51,214 bases of DNA from Candidatus Thorarchaeota archaeon SMTZ1-45 (GCA_001563335.1 LRSL01000072.1:1-51214); one strand, 5' to 3'; positions 43,349 to 51,214 are shown, counted from the first letter of the stretch. Translations and numbers: made by a program. The notes: generated by a model from the letters alone, not told the origin.

Positions 43349-43865
43349 TCGTTAAAATATTCCACCTTGGTTTGTGGCCTACATGCTCTCACACATATGA
43401 GCTTAAAGCCTTGTGGTTAAGTTCAACCATATTAAAAAAAAATGATGCATTCTTTCAATTGGCCAACGAAAAAATCTCTTTCCTTTGATTCCTACCCACT
43501 AGATTGCAGATATAATTGAATTTCAATAGAAACGTGTGAGACCCGGAAAAGACGAAACCATAATTTTCCAACACGAGAATGGATGCACTGAATACGAGAA
43601 AGCTGTGGATTGTGAGCTTCAATGCGAGATACCTATGCCTTTTCCGGGTCCGGGCTAGAAGACCTAACCACGTGCTAAAATCAAAAATAAGTTTGAATAT
43701 AAGGTGTCGTTTCGTAGCAACTATATTCAATAGATTTATTTAGTCTATTTTTTCGGTCCGTGACTCCTCTAATGACATCTGTGAAAGTAATCATGTACCT
43801 AAATGATTAGAAAACATATAAACTGACTATTTTCGAACCTCAATTCTGCAGATATAGTGATTGCA
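43349..43865. other. 517-bp gene-free stretch
   Basis: No protein-coding gene was found. The stretch includes the promoter side of eS26 (to about 43400), an A-run at 43433-43441, and the candidate structured RNA at 43540-43650. A further TATA-like CATATAAAC lies at 43814-43822. A minus-strand open frame of 91 codons (43455-43730) crosses the RNA candidate but has no protein-like features. Confidence 0.6.
43540..43650 (+). ncRNA. Candidate structured RNA, 111 nt, closed by a perfect 12-bp stem
   Basis: GACCCGGAAAAG (43540-43551) is perfectly complementary to CTTTTCCGGGTC (43639-43650). Inside, a hairpin of six pairs with one bulged A lies around 43589-43612 (GAAAGCT...AGCTTC). A TATA-like ATATAATT at 43510-43517 is centred 26-27 nt before the first base of the stem, the normal archaeal distance. 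So transcription would begin exactly at the stem. The sequence does not match 5S rRNA, tRNA, SRP RNA or RNase P by eye. Strand is chosen from the TATA position. Confidence 0.5.
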
Positions 43866-44735
43866 TTATTCTTCTTTCATACAAGCATGGGACTGGAGAT
43901 TATCCGCCTTACTTCTGATCACAGATATTGGCATTGCTTTTGCATTCGTAGAATATCCAAAATTACCTTCCTTATCTGCAACAATGATACCTGCTTCACT
44001 TCCGGTTTTTCTCTCAAACATATCCATTCCTTTCTGGGCGGCTGACATGACATCAAGACCATCTTCTACATAGAGAACTACCATCCTACTTAGGACTACT
44101 CTCATGATATGTTCACCCCATCCGGTTGCAGAAGCCCCGCATATATCATTTGCATAAGCACCAGCTCCCATAACTGGTGAATCCCCTACTCTGCCAGGGA
44201 GTTTCTTGGCAATTCCTCCGGTTGATGATGTAGCAGCAATATGACCATTAGCATCCACAGTTATGCAACCCACTGTATCACCAACGGGAGATATGTAAGG
44301 AATTTCGATTTCTCCAGCTTGAATCTCTCGGCGGTAACCGTCCTGTATCATCCTATCATACAATTTCTTTGCATTATCACCTGCAAAGAAGTTGAAATCT
44401 GTTTTTTCCATGATATACCGAGCTAGAGAGATCGGATTTTGAATTCCAGTGATTGCTCCGACAGACCCAAACTGAAGATTGATGCCATCAACAATCATCG
44501 CATCAAGCTCGCGAATTCCATCAAGATTAGGTCGAGCTCCTTTTCCAGCATTTAAATTGCCACTGTTCTCCATAAAGAGAGTGCATACTTCGGCTGCATC
44601 GACTGCAGAACCTCCTGAGCTGAGAACATCAAATCCTGCTCTAGCAGCTTTTTCTACATACTCAATGCCAACAGGAATTCTGTCGTCTTTCCAAGCACCA
44701 GCTCCACCATGTACAATGATCATTGGTAGTTTCAT
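43866..44735 (-). CDS. Isoaspartyl peptidase / plant-type L-asparaginase (Ntn hydrolase)
   Basis: About 289 residues. The autoprocessing and nucleophile motif GDTVGCITVD is present (Thr154, counting from ATG 44735), with the upstream IIVHGGAGAW and GSAVDAAEVCTLFMEN, and downstream AATSSTGGIAKKLPGRVGDSP and ATGWGEHIMR. The precursor splits before the Thr to give two subunits. It degrades isoaspartyl dipeptides and asparagine, a repair and recycling task. GTG 44744 is open, but GGTGGTC directly before ATG 44735 favours the latter. Confidence 0.93.
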   Translation of the reverse strand: MKLPMIIVHGGAGAWKDDRIPVGIEYVEKAARAGFDVLSSGGSAVDAAEVCTLFMENSGNLNAGKGARPNLDGIRELDAMIVDGINLQFGSVGAITGIQNPISLARYIMEKTDFNFFAGDNAKKLYDRMIQDGYRREIQAGEIEIPYISPVGDTVGCITVDANGHIAATSSTGGIAKKLPGRVGDSPVMGAGAYANDICGASATGWGEHIMRVVLSRMVVLYVEDGLDVMSAAQKGMDMFERKTGSEAGIIVADKEGNFGYSTNAKAMPISVIRSKADNLQSHACMKEE

Positions 44736-44814
44736 CTGGACCACCGAGAATCGCTTGAAAATCTTCGATAGATTCCCAGTGATAATGTTATCTCTTTAAT
44801 TATCAACTGGATTC

Positions 44815-45303
44815 TTAATAGTCCAATTCAAGACCCTGTCTTGGATCACTCCTACCTCCATGCAAGCTGTTCTTCAATCCTTGATATTCATGTTCAGACA
44901 TACCAATCTCTCCTGTGGCAATAACACGAACATGAATAGGCATATCATGCGTGAAAGTGATGCTATACTCAACCTTCTTTGGTTTGAGACAGAAGAGATA
45001 GACAGCAATCACTTCAACAACAACGACTATGCCAATGTATAGAAAGACTCCAAAAATTGCTAAAAAAGGTGAAGCCATCATAATCAAGAACAAGAGAGGT
45101 ATGCCAATTAGTAGGGCAATACATGGGTAGAAACACAACCGCATGTCATGTTTCGCTTTTGTCAAGACTATGTGACGTTCAGATATCACTTCCATAATGT
45201 AATCTTTGCCAAGATAGGATGCATTCCACGACTTAACTCCATACTTGATATCTTCCATCGTGTAATTCTCTGGCACACTGAATTCATCACTAAACGATGA
45301 CAC
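44815..45303 (-). CDS. Two-segment membrane protein, paralogue of the next gene
   Basis: 162 residues. N-terminal soluble part with YTMEDIKYGVKSWNASYLGK, then YIMEVISERHIVLTKAKHDMRLC, two hydrophobic segments (about 62-80 and 86-108), and a C-terminal beta-rich part with MPIHVRVIATGEIGMSEHEY. The same segments in the same order occur in the gene 31 bp upstream (45335-45856), so this is a tandem duplication. No known domain. Both N- and C-terminal parts probably lie in the cytosol. Confidence 0.78.
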   Translation of the reverse strand: MSSFSDEFSVPENYTMEDIKYGVKSWNASYLGKDYIMEVISERHIVLTKAKHDMRLCFYPCIALLIGIPLLFLIMMASPFLAIFGVFLYIGIVVVVEVIAVYLFCLKPKKVEYSITFTHDMPIHVRVIATGEIGMSEHEYQGLKNSLHGGRSDPRQGLELDY

Positions 45304-45334
45304 CCTCTATCCTCCTTCATTCCAAGGTTTGTCC

Positions 45335-45856
45335 CTAGAATTCAAGAGATGGCCCTCCATGACCAGGTTCCCTATGAATGGAATTTCTAAGAGAAAAGTA
45401 TTCATGGGCGGATTTTTCTAACTCACCAGATCTCAAAATAGACACCTTGATTGGAATCTCATTTCCAATCCTCATCTCGATTACTGCTTTCTGAGGTCTT
45501 AGACAGAAAATAGCAACAAAAATCACCATGATCATCATAACAATACCCATTGCTAGAATCATGGCGTTCATTAATGCATAATAATCATAGATTCCCACTG
45601 TTCCAATGACTATCATAACAACCAAGATTATACTGGCACAGGTTGTGATACAACCAACACAGCACACTCTCATATCATGTTTCGACTTTGAAAGAATAAT
45701 ATGCCGTTCATGAACGACTTCCATAACATATTCTGAACCCATAGGAGACGCTAACCAGGACTTGACTCTGGACTTGATATCCTCCATCGAATAATTATCA
45801 GGTAAAGTGAGTTCATCATGAATCTTTGCTGGACTTGTCCCCTCATATTCGTACAT
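45335..45856 (-). CDS. Two-segment membrane protein, paralogue of the preceding gene
   Basis: About 173 residues from ATG 45856 (a TTG at 45862 is also open; GAGGT lies 8 nt before the ATG). Homologous layout to the downstream gene: YSMEDIKSRVKSWLASPMGS, YVMEVVHERHIILSKSKHDM, two hydrophobic segments, and IPIKVSILRSGELEKSAHEY. A Cys cluster (VCCVGCITTC) starts the first membrane segment and is absent from the paralogue. The shared soluble parts may form one small domain split by a membrane hairpin. Function unknown. Confidence 0.78.
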   Translation of the reverse strand: MYEYEGTSPAKIHDELTLPDNYSMEDIKSRVKSWLASPMGSEYVMEVVHERHIILSKSKHDMRVCCVGCITTCASIILVVMIVIGTVGIYDYYALMNAMILAMGIVMMIMVIFVAIFCLRPQKAVIEMRIGNEIPIKVSILRSGELEKSAHEYFSLRNSIHREPGHGGPSLEF

Positions 45857-45934
45857 CCTCAATACCTCACGAATAATATCATTCTGACATTGGTGTTCAG
45901 CTATTAATCTTATTCGGCCTAATGATTGAATATG

Positions 45935-45970
45935 AAAAAAAAAGAAAACAAGAGGGGTCAGAGACCCCTC
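45935..45970 (-). terminator. Strong hairpin terminator on the minus strand
   Basis: GAGGGGTC (45952-45959) and GACCCCTC (45963-45970) form a perfect 8-bp stem with a 3-nt loop. On the minus strand it is followed by a T-rich run (A-rich 45935-45949 on the plus strand). It ends the transcript of the 4-TM protein gene upstream. Confidence 0.85.
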
Positions 45971-45986
45971 CTATAAGCACCTCGCC

Positions 45987-46418
45987 TTACCATTGAGCGC
46001 CTTCAAATGCTGCTTTGATTGAACCTTGCATCAGGTAGATAATCACAATCAGCGAGATAATGATTCCAGGCAACATTGCCATCAGCATTATGCTGATACC
46101 TAATGCACCAAACAACATACCACCAAGCACTACTGAGAGAGCTAGTCCGATGACTAAACTAATGACCTGCATGATGATTGCAGCCATTCTCGACCATGGA
46201 ATCATCTGAAATAGAGCGATACCTATAATCAAGTTGATTATACCTATCAGTGCTGTATACCCAGTATACAGAGCTCCATATAAGATTAGACCCCCTGGAA
46301 CAGATATTAGATTCAATATTGCACCCAAGATTAGCAGGATTGCAAGTATTGTAACACCCAATGGTCTGCTTTTTGTTGGTGCAGAATAACCGGTTGTTGG
46401 TGTTGGTATTTCTGCCAT
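45987..46418 (-). CDS. Four-segment small membrane protein
   Basis: About 143 residues from ATG 46418. A polar N terminus (AEIPTPTTGYSAPTKSRP) is followed by four hydrophobic segments, the first with LGVTILAILLILGAILNL. No conserved catalytic motif is visible. The layout recalls small DUF-type membrane proteins with a Pro/Thr/Tyr N terminus that are common in archaea. The frame opens five codons earlier (46433), but GGAGGG 7 nt before 46418 shows the true start. A strong terminator follows. Confidence 0.78.
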   Translation of the reverse strand: MAEIPTPTTGYSAPTKSRPLGVTILAILLILGAILNLISVPGGLILYGALYTGYTALIGIINLIIGIALFQMIPWSRMAAIIMQVISLVIGLALSVVLGGMLFGALGISIMLMAMLPGIIISLIVIIYLMQGSIKAAFEGAQW

Positions 46419-46613
46419 CAAATTACCCTCCATGACTAAAGGAGTGGTCTTTTTAATGTAAAGCGTTGCTAATATATCTCGCGCCTATATATTCCCCATT
46501 AGCGCCTAATCGTCTATTGCCGAATTCAGTATTTAATTGGCATTTTCAATCAAAAAGAGAGGATATCATAAATCATGTAGACTTAAGTTCAAGAGAAACC
46601 TCTTTCGCATGAG

Positions 46614-48056
46614 ATGACAACAATCAGATTCCTATCAAAAAACAATCTAAAATCTATCCACGAAGCTACGTTGGAAATCCTTGAAACGATTGGTATACAG
46701 GTGAAGAATGAAACAACGAAATCAATTCTGGTAGATAATGGTTGTACTCTAGATTCAGACCAAGTTAAGATACCAACATCTCTTGTCAAGGAATCAATCA
46801 AGAAAGCACCTTCTTATTTTGACATCTATACCCGAGATGGTGACAAATCACATATCATCGGATCTGAGAATGTTATTTTTAATCCAGGATCAACAGCTGT
46901 CTATTTCAAAGACCGAAAGACTAGAGAAATTCGTAAAGGGACTTTGAAAGACTGCATTGAACTGGTCCAACTAGTTAATAGCCTAGATCACATCAATGCC
47001 CAGAGTACTGCACTTGTACCTTCAGATGTTTCTGAGCAGCTTTCTTGTTTGTATAGACTCTATATCATTTTGAAACATTCTGCGAAACCAATCATAACTG
47101 GAGCATTCAGGAAAGATGATGTTCCAAATATGAAACTGTTATTAGAAGCAGTCGTTGGAAATACTGATGAACTTGCTAGTCATCCTCGGGCTATTTTTGA
47201 TTGCTGTCCAACTTCACCATTAACCTGGGATGATGTAGGGTCTCAGCATCTGATGGACTGTTCAGCTACTGGCATTCCTGTAACAATTGTACCAGCTCCC
47301 CTTATGGGAGCTACAAGTCCAATTACAATTCAAGGCACTCTTATCCAATCTAATGCAGAGGTCCTAGGGGGTGTTGTTATCTCACAGCTTGTTAATCCTG
47401 GAACTCCAATGATTTATGGAGGAGCACCTGGCTCCTTTGATATGAAATACGCTACACCCAGATTTGGTTCAATGGAGGCAATTATTGCAGCTTGTGCTTC
47501 TTCTGAAATCGGGAGGTATTATAGACTACCAACTCAGTCTTACCTAGGGACAAGCGAAGCAAAAATAGAAGACTCACAGAGTGGATTCGAATCTGGAATT
47601 GGTCTGGTTCTTGGAGCCTTGACGGGTATCAATCTCATCTCTGGTCCAGGCATGCTCGCACAATTGAATTGTCAATCTCTTGAAAAACTTGTGATTGATA
47701 ATGAACTGTGTGGTTCAGCGTATAGGTTTTCCAGAGGTGTGGAATTCGATGATATTGACTTGATAATAGAACTGATCGTAAAAATGGGATTCACTGGAGA
47801 TTATCTAAGACAAAAACACACCTCGAAGAAGTTGAGGTCTGAACATTACATGCCATCAGAAATTCTATGTCGATTGACTACTGAATCGTGGTTGAAGGGA
47901 GGAGCAAAGAGTACTTTTGATAGAGCACATGAGAAAGTGAATTCAATCTTGCAAAACCATACTCCAGATTATCCTGCGCAAATCGATGTTCTTGAGAAAA
48001 CCTTTGAACAGATCAAGAAAAAGTACAACAATACCGCTCATCAAAATATGAAGTAA
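46614..48056 (+). CDS. MttB-superfamily methyltransferase without pyrrolysine
   Basis: 480 residues, full length for the trimethylamine methyltransferase (MttB) superfamily. Family segments: NLKSIHEATLEILETIGIQV at the N terminus, FNPGSTAVYFKDRKTREIRKGT, PTSPLTWDD, and GTPMIYGGAPGSFDMKYATP. No in-frame TAG occurs; the region where MttB has pyrrolysine reads GTSEAKIEDSQSGFESG. It therefore belongs to the non-pyrrolysine group, whose studied members demethylate glycine betaine and other quaternary amines with a corrinoid protein. No corrinoid protein gene is in this window. The FdhD-like fragment follows by 7 bp. Confidence 0.9.
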   Translation: MTTIRFLSKNNLKSIHEATLEILETIGIQVKNETTKSILVDNGCTLDSDQVKIPTSLVKESIKKAPSYFDIYTRDGDKSHIIGSENVIFNPGSTAVYFKDRKTREIRKGTLKDCIELVQLVNSLDHINAQSTALVPSDVSEQLSCLYRLYIILKHSAKPIITGAFRKDDVPNMKLLLEAVVGNTDELASHPRAIFDCCPTSPLTWDDVGSQHLMDCSATGIPVTIVPAPLMGATSPITIQGTLIQSNAEVLGGVVISQLVNPGTPMIYGGAPGSFDMKYATPRFGSMEAIIAACASSEIGRYYRLPTQSYLGTSEAKIEDSQSGFESGIGLVLGALTGINLISGPGMLAQLNCQSLEKLVIDNELCGSAYRFSRGVEFDDIDLIIELIVKMGFTGDYLRQKHTSKKLRSEHYMPSEILCRLTTESWLKGGAKSTFDRAHEKVNSILQNHTPDYPAQIDVLEKTFEQIKKKYNNTAHQNMK

Positions 48057-48063
48057 TGCACCA

Positions 48064-48330
48064 ATGAAGGATGGAGTATATGAAATTGAATGCGTAAGGA
48101 AACATAATTCGCTTGACAAAGTGAATGGCTTAGGAATTCTTAACGACTATGTCCTTTCGCAGTCCCTTGCATTACTCTCTAGTCAACTCGTATCAAAAAT
48201 CGTATCCAAGTATATCGACAGCAGAATCATAATGATTGCTTCAATGACTGTTGCGATTGATAACGGAACTAAACTCGCTCGTAATACGAACATGACCATT
48301 GTTGGTTCACTGTCTAATGAGAGATCCTAA
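48064..48330 (+). CDS. FdhD-like C-terminal fragment (truncated or remnant)
   Basis: 88 residues. The sequence lines up with only the C-terminal part of FdhD, the sulfurtransferase-like factor for formate dehydrogenase. CVRKHNSLDKVNG stands for D-V-G-R-H-N-A-x-D-K-V-x-G, ALLSSQLVSKIV for the L-V-S-G-R segment, and NTNMTIVGSLSNER for the terminal M-T-L-x-G-x-x-R-G-x-R. The N-terminal half with the catalytic CxxC is absent, and several core residues differ (Gly-Arg to Arg-Lys; SGR to SSQ). A decayed fragment or a reduced derivative; it starts 7 bp after the MttB stop, so it is likely transcribed with it. Confidence 0.6.
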   Translation: MKDGVYEIECVRKHNSLDKVNGLGILNDYVLSQSLALLSSQLVSKIVSKYIDSRIIMIASMTVAIDNGTKLARNTNMTIVGSLSNERS

Positions 48331-48371
48331 TTTCATAACGAAGGTGCAATGAAAGTCATATAAAGAGGGAG

Positions 48372-48392
48372 TTGGAGGGAAGTTCCCTCCAA
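48372..48392. terminator. Hairpin between convergent genes
   Basis: TTGGAGGGAA and TTCCCTCCAA form a 10-bp perfect inverted repeat around one base (48372-48392), 9 bp before the end of the minus-strand gene. Reading the minus strand, CTCCCTCTTTAT follows, so a weak terminator for that strand is plausible. Confidence 0.55.
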
Positions 48393-48401
48393 GAACTTGT
48401 T

Positions 48402-48980
48402 CTATGAACTCCGCTTGTTCAATAGATACCAAATGAATACAAGCCACAGACCTGCTACAAGTATGAGTGCCTCTGTAATTGGATCAAATAAAGTCCATGC
48501 TCGTTCCAAATAGAAAAGCGCTAATCCTAGAATTAGCACGATTCTCTTGAAATCGTTCATCAATCCTGGTAGTAGAAAGATTATTGAAAGCGCAAAGACA
48601 ATGGCGAGGAAGTATAGTACAAAATTCAAAGCAGTGAATATTCTTGGAATAACATATACAGCCCAAACAACTAGGAATAGAATTGCAAATAGCATCTTCC
48701 AAGATTCAAGCCAATCTGGCTTAGAGTGTGATAGCGTCCAGACGGGTAAGAAAATTAATCCAGTTCCATATATAATGATAATGATTGACACGTCCACTAC
48801 TGTGAAGTAAACCAGCGTGAAATAGCTGAAGATTAAAATGAAAGTCAAAAATCCGTATATAGCTGTCATCTTTGCTCTACCATGAGCCTTTGAAAAATCT
48901 AGAAGATGTAGGATGGCGAGGATTACCAGGGGTATGAGAATCAATCCCGCAATAGTCAGCTCAAGTAACTCAAGTTGCAT
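48402..48980 (-). CDS. Polytopic membrane protein of unknown function
   Basis: 192 residues, almost entirely hydrophobic, with about six to seven membrane segments. Examples are LTIAGLILIPLVILAILHLL at the start and ALILVAGLWLVFIWYLL at the end. Short polar loops include DFSKAHGRAKM and SHSKPDWLES. No family motif is recognised. GGAGGT lies 7 nt before the ATG. It is convergent with the FdhD-like fragment and divergent from the ICMT-like gene. Confidence 0.78.
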   Translation of the reverse strand: MQLELLELTIAGLILIPLVILAILHLLDFSKAHGRAKMTAIYGFLTFILIFSYFTLVYFTVVDVSIIIIIYGTGLIFLPVWTLSHSKPDWLESWKMLFAILFLVVWAVYVIPRIFTALNFVLYFLAIVFALSIIFLLPGLMNDFKRIVLILGLALFYLERAWTLFDPITEALILVAGLWLVFIWYLLNKRSS

Positions 48981-49067
48981 GCGAATACCTCCAAATTGGA
49001 GTTAATCCATGTCACTTGCTTCTATTTGAATCATTGGAGTGGTGTGGGTGTGACGCAGTTCAACAGG

Positions 49068-49077
49068 CTTATAAAAG
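49068..49077 (+). promoter_or_regulatory. TATA box of the ICMT-like gene
   Basis: CTTATAAAAG is a near-consensus archaeal TATA box. It predicts transcription from about 49099, leaving a leader of about 40 nt before the ATG at 49139 (or a shorter one for the TTG at 49112). Confidence 0.6.
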
Positions 49078-49138
49078 TTAGACTCGTCTAAGATTTCTGA
49101 GTACCTGCTGGTTGGGTTCTAGATTGAGTGTGAAGACA

Positions 49139-49780
49139 ATGAGCTTGAACCTCTTCTTTCGGATTTCTTTCTTGCTACTCTGGGCAATATTCGGTATTGT
49201 AAGGGGATACTATGGTCGAAAGACAAAGACCCATGATAGTCTTGTTGGAGTCAAAGAGAAACTGAAGGCTGCAGAGAGGGACATGGGTAAAGGATTCAAG
49301 ATTCTAACCGCTATGATCACAGTAATAGGTGCTGTTGGTTTAGTCCTGTATTTGCTTTCACCACCTTGGTGGACATGGACTCGGTTTCCTCTTGAAGAGT
49401 GGTTGCAGTGGATAGGTATTGTTGTTGCTATTCCACCGATATTCCACTTAATCTGGGTTCATAGACATCTGGACACACAATGGTCAATTGCATCGGAGCT
49501 ACAGGAGGATCACAAGCTCATTACTTCGGGTCCATACAAGAGGATTCGTCATCCAATGTATCTTGGTATCTTCATCTACACGATTGGATTGATTCTCATT
49601 TCATCAGACCTGTTGGTCTTAATCTTCTTCGGTTTCTCAATCTGGGTGAATTATCGGAGGATTCCTGATGAAGAACAGATGATGATAGATGAGTTTGGTG
49701 ATGAATATAGAAACTATATGAAAAGGTCTGGAAAACTACTACCTCCATTTCATAGAACTTCAAATTCGATAGAGGAATGA
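49139..49780 (+). CDS. Isoprenylcysteine carboxylmethyltransferase (ICMT/PEMT)-family protein
   Basis: About 213 residues with five to six membrane segments. The SAM-binding signature of the family is intact: LITSGPYKRIRHPMYLGIFIYTIG, a further membrane helix, then RIPDEEQMMIDEFGDEYRNYMKR. In eukaryotes relatives methylate prenylated cysteine or phosphatidylethanolamine; in archaea the substrate is unknown, and lipid or small thiols are possible. The frame opens at TTG 49112, but ATG 49139 begins the hydrophobic N terminus (SLNLFFRISFLLLWAIFG). Confidence 0.88.
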   Translation: MSLNLFFRISFLLLWAIFGIVRGYYGRKTKTHDSLVGVKEKLKAAERDMGKGFKILTAMITVIGAVGLVLYLLSPPWWTWTRFPLEEWLQWIGIVVAIPPIFHLIWVHRHLDTQWSIASELQEDHKLITSGPYKRIRHPMYLGIFIYTIGLILISSDLLVLIFFGFSIWVNYRRIPDEEQMMIDEFGDEYRNYMKRSGKLLPPFHRTSNSIEE

Positions 49781-49801
49781 CTCAGTTCGCTGCAGGTTAC
49801 A

Positions 49802-50482
49802 TCATAATATTATTAGTGTTCCGCGATCTATTGGTGTACACTCTAATGTACCTCTGACATCTACATTGTCAAGTCTTACCCAAAAATGACCTGTAGAAAC
49901 CTGACATATTAGATCTCCATAAACTATGGAATTTGTCATGTTAATTCCATTGTTGCCTGGACAATTTATACCATGATGCATGTTAATATTCGAGAAAGTT
50001 GCGCCACTGGCTGTCACATTGATATTACCATGTCCTGCTAGCGCTTCGAGATTGATTGTATATGCCCTATTGATAGTAACATTAACGAATGCTTCAGCAT
50101 CTCCTTTGTTTAGCGCACAAACATCAGCTGGGTTTTCTTTTAATATTTCAATGTAAACATACTCGTCATTCGAAGTATTCGTTACTTGAAGTCCAGTGTT
50201 TTTCCCTTTGGCTCCTTCCACTAGGACTGTTAGTTTCCAATTAATTCGGATCATATAACCAGGATCATCAACCACATTGAAAGTTACATTGTGAAAACAA
50301 ACATCATAATAGATTGAAATATTTACAGCACTTGGATAGGTATCCTCGTAAATAATCAGAGTTTCATCATAGTCGACCAATGGCGTTTGAGAGAGGTATA
50401 CATATAACAAACCAATAATCATGGCTGAAGCCAGCAACACAACAAACATAATACACATTGATCTTCTTCTCATATTCATCAC
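49802..50482 (-). CDS. Exported beta-rich protein with N-terminal anchor
   Basis: 226 residues. A basic N terminus (MRRRSM) and a hydrophobic segment (CIMFVVLLASAMIIGLLYVYL) act as signal anchor. The outer part is beta-rich with many sequons (NVT, NIS, NTS, NMT), and its last 80 residues (NINVTASGATFSNINMHHG, GHFWVRLDNVDVRGTLE) look like a beta-solenoid of the DUF4097-like kind. No catalytic motif. GTG 50482, ATG 50479 and ATG 50473 are all possible starts, and no clear ribosome site decides. Confidence 0.72.
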   Translation of the reverse strand: MMNMRRRSMCIMFVVLLASAMIIGLLYVYLSQTPLVDYDETLIIYEDTYPSAVNISIYYDVCFHNVTFNVVDDPGYMIRINWKLTVLVEGAKGKNTGLQVTNTSNDEYVYIEILKENPADVCALNKGDAEAFVNVTINRAYTINLEALAGHGNINVTASGATFSNINMHHGINCPGNNGINMTNSIVYGDLICQVSTGHFWVRLDNVDVRGTLECTPIDRGTLIIL

Positions 50483-50660
50483 TTTCTGATTGATGATTTG
50501 TTCGAAATTGGTCTATCGTTTCTATTTCAGAATTTGTCCGTTAAATCCGTTTTTGGTATCTCATATCCTCTTTTCTAATATTATGGAGCTGCTACTAGTA
50601 TTCTCTGCTCTAACGGATGTATCCTCTCTTGAATAGTTGGGATATTATTGAAGACAGTCT

Positions 50661-51214
50661 CTATTCTTCAGGACCCAATTCTTGTTCTTTCAAGTCTCTC
50701 CGAAGTACCTTGCCCACTAGGGTTTCTGGTAGTTCCTTTCTGAATTCTACATCTTTGGGAACCTTATATGGTGATACATTCTTTCGACAGAACTCTCGAA
50801 TCTCACCAACTAACTCTTCGCTTGCTTTGAATCCATCTTTCAGAACAACATAAGCTTTGACAATATCACTACCCTTTATTTCAGGGTCTGGAATACCAAT
50901 GACAGCAGCGTTTTCAACAGCTTCATGTTCAAAAAGCACATCTTCTACCTCTCGTGGATAAACCTTAAAGCCGCTGACATTGATCATGTCTTTTTTCCTA
51001 TCAAGAATGTAGAAGTAACCATCTTCATCCATTCTTCCAATGTCACCAGTCAGAAGCCAACCATCTTTGATTTGACTAGCTGTAGCATCTGGTTTATTCC
51101 AATAGCCCATCATTACCTGCGGCCCATTAATCATTATCTCGCCTTGTTCACCTATGGGCATGATCTTTGTATAGTCATCAACATCTACTATCCTCACTTC
51201 TGTATCTGGAAGAG
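50661..51214 (-). CDS. Long-chain acyl-CoA synthetase (C-terminal part; 5' end outside window)
   Basis: At least 184 residues; the frame is open to the right edge (ending LPDTEVRIVDVD there, the expected sequence). It covers the end of the ANL-family fold: GEIMINGPQVMMGYWNKPDA (A5 region), GWLLTGDIGRMDEDGYFYIL with the ATP-binding Asp, DRKKDMINVSGFKVYPREVE (A7-A8, hinge), and a C-terminal domain with the acylation Lys in LVGKVLRR. It activates fatty acids with ATP and CoA. The acid chain length cannot be set from this part. Confidence 0.92.
   Translation of the reverse strand, partial: LPDTEVRIVDVDDYTKIMPIGEQGEIMINGPQVMMGYWNKPDATASQIKDGWLLTGDIGRMDEDGYFYILDRKKDMINVSGFKVYPREVEDVLFEHEAVENAAVIGIPDPEIKGSDIVKAYVVLKDGFKASEELVGEIREFCRKNVSPYKVPKDVEFRKELPETLVGKVLRRDLKEQELGPEE

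Noticed and set aside
43540..43650. 5S rRNA or tRNA as identity of the structured element
   Set aside because: Length is near that of 5S, but the conserved internal 5S sequences are missing. No cloverleaf or T-loop motif is present.
43455..43730. 91-codon minus-strand frame in the gene-free stretch
   Set aside because: Covers the RNA candidate, no ribosome site, composition not protein-like.
46614..48056. Pyrrolysine codon in the MttB-family gene
   Set aside because: No in-frame TAG before the end; the protein is full length without read-through.
1..51214. Mobile elements, integrases, toxin-antitoxin or restriction genes
   Set aside because: None recognised on either strand. Base composition and codon use looked even by eye, with no sign of an inserted island.

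Overview
The window reads as chromosomal DNA of an archaeon, most likely an Asgard archaeon of Thorarchaeota type (lineage is inferred). Archaeal signs seen directly are TATA-like boxes about 25-30 nt ahead of starts, frequent GTG and TTG starts with GGAGG-like ribosome sites, a eukaryote-type ribosomal protein eS26, an F420 ligase (CofE) and an EMC3/TMCO1-type insertase. The strongest Asgard sign is a free-standing single gelsolin domain at 29864-30142. Leucine-rich-repeat proteins, B-box-like zinc modules in membrane proteins and a tiny C2H2 zinc finger fit the same picture. I see no tRNA, rRNA, insertion sequence, integrase or CRISPR array.

Layout. 1-8.3 kb: a membrane protein with a His-Asp repeat (cut by the left edge), a PadR regulator translationally coupled to a polytopic 'permease-prefix' membrane protein, a YbjN-like protein, a PH-like membrane protein, two tandem LRR paralogues, a coiled-coil winged-helix protein, and a second PadR locus with palindromic operators. 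8.3-9.7 kb: a redox pair, a frameshifted membrane-anchored thioredoxin and CcdA. 9.8-18.1 kb: an S9 peptidase, two large cell-surface proteins, and between them cofE overlapping an ECF-transporter S component plus a 34-residue zinc finger. 18.4-25.4 kb: a methyltransferase, adenine deaminase, two zinc-module membrane proteins, a VIT/CCC1-like transporter and a PLP enzyme. 25.5-30.1 kb: a MoxR ATPase/VWA pair, an unknown protein and the gelsolin protein. 30.2-34.4 kb: a small regulator with dimethylargininase, two amidohydrolases and a small surface protein. 34.5-37.5 kb: three unrecognised minus-strand genes (HEAT-like with terminal winged helix, Lys-rich, coiled coil). 37.6-43.3 kb: DUF362 protein, EMC3-like insertase, M32 carboxypeptidase, DMT transporter, thioredoxin and eS26. 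43.3-43.9 kb: a gene-free stretch with a candidate structured RNA. 43.9-51.2 kb: isoaspartyl peptidase, small membrane proteins, a non-pyrrolysine MttB-family protein followed by an FdhD-like fragment, an ICMT-like methyltransferase, and an acyl-CoA synthetase cut by the right edge.

How things fit together. Most genes are independent housekeeping or accessory units. Functional groupings supported by spacing are PadR with its membrane protein, thioredoxin with CcdA, CofE with the ECF S component (flavin/deazaflavin supply), MoxR with VWA, and MttB with the FdhD-like fragment. The best candidates for something undescribed are: a 27-bp dyad shared by the promoters of both thioredoxin genes, 34 kb apart; the 111-nt RNA candidate at 43540-43650; the MoxR/VWA pair with an altered Walker B motif; the zinc-ribbon/B-box membrane pair; and the His-Asp repeat membrane protein.
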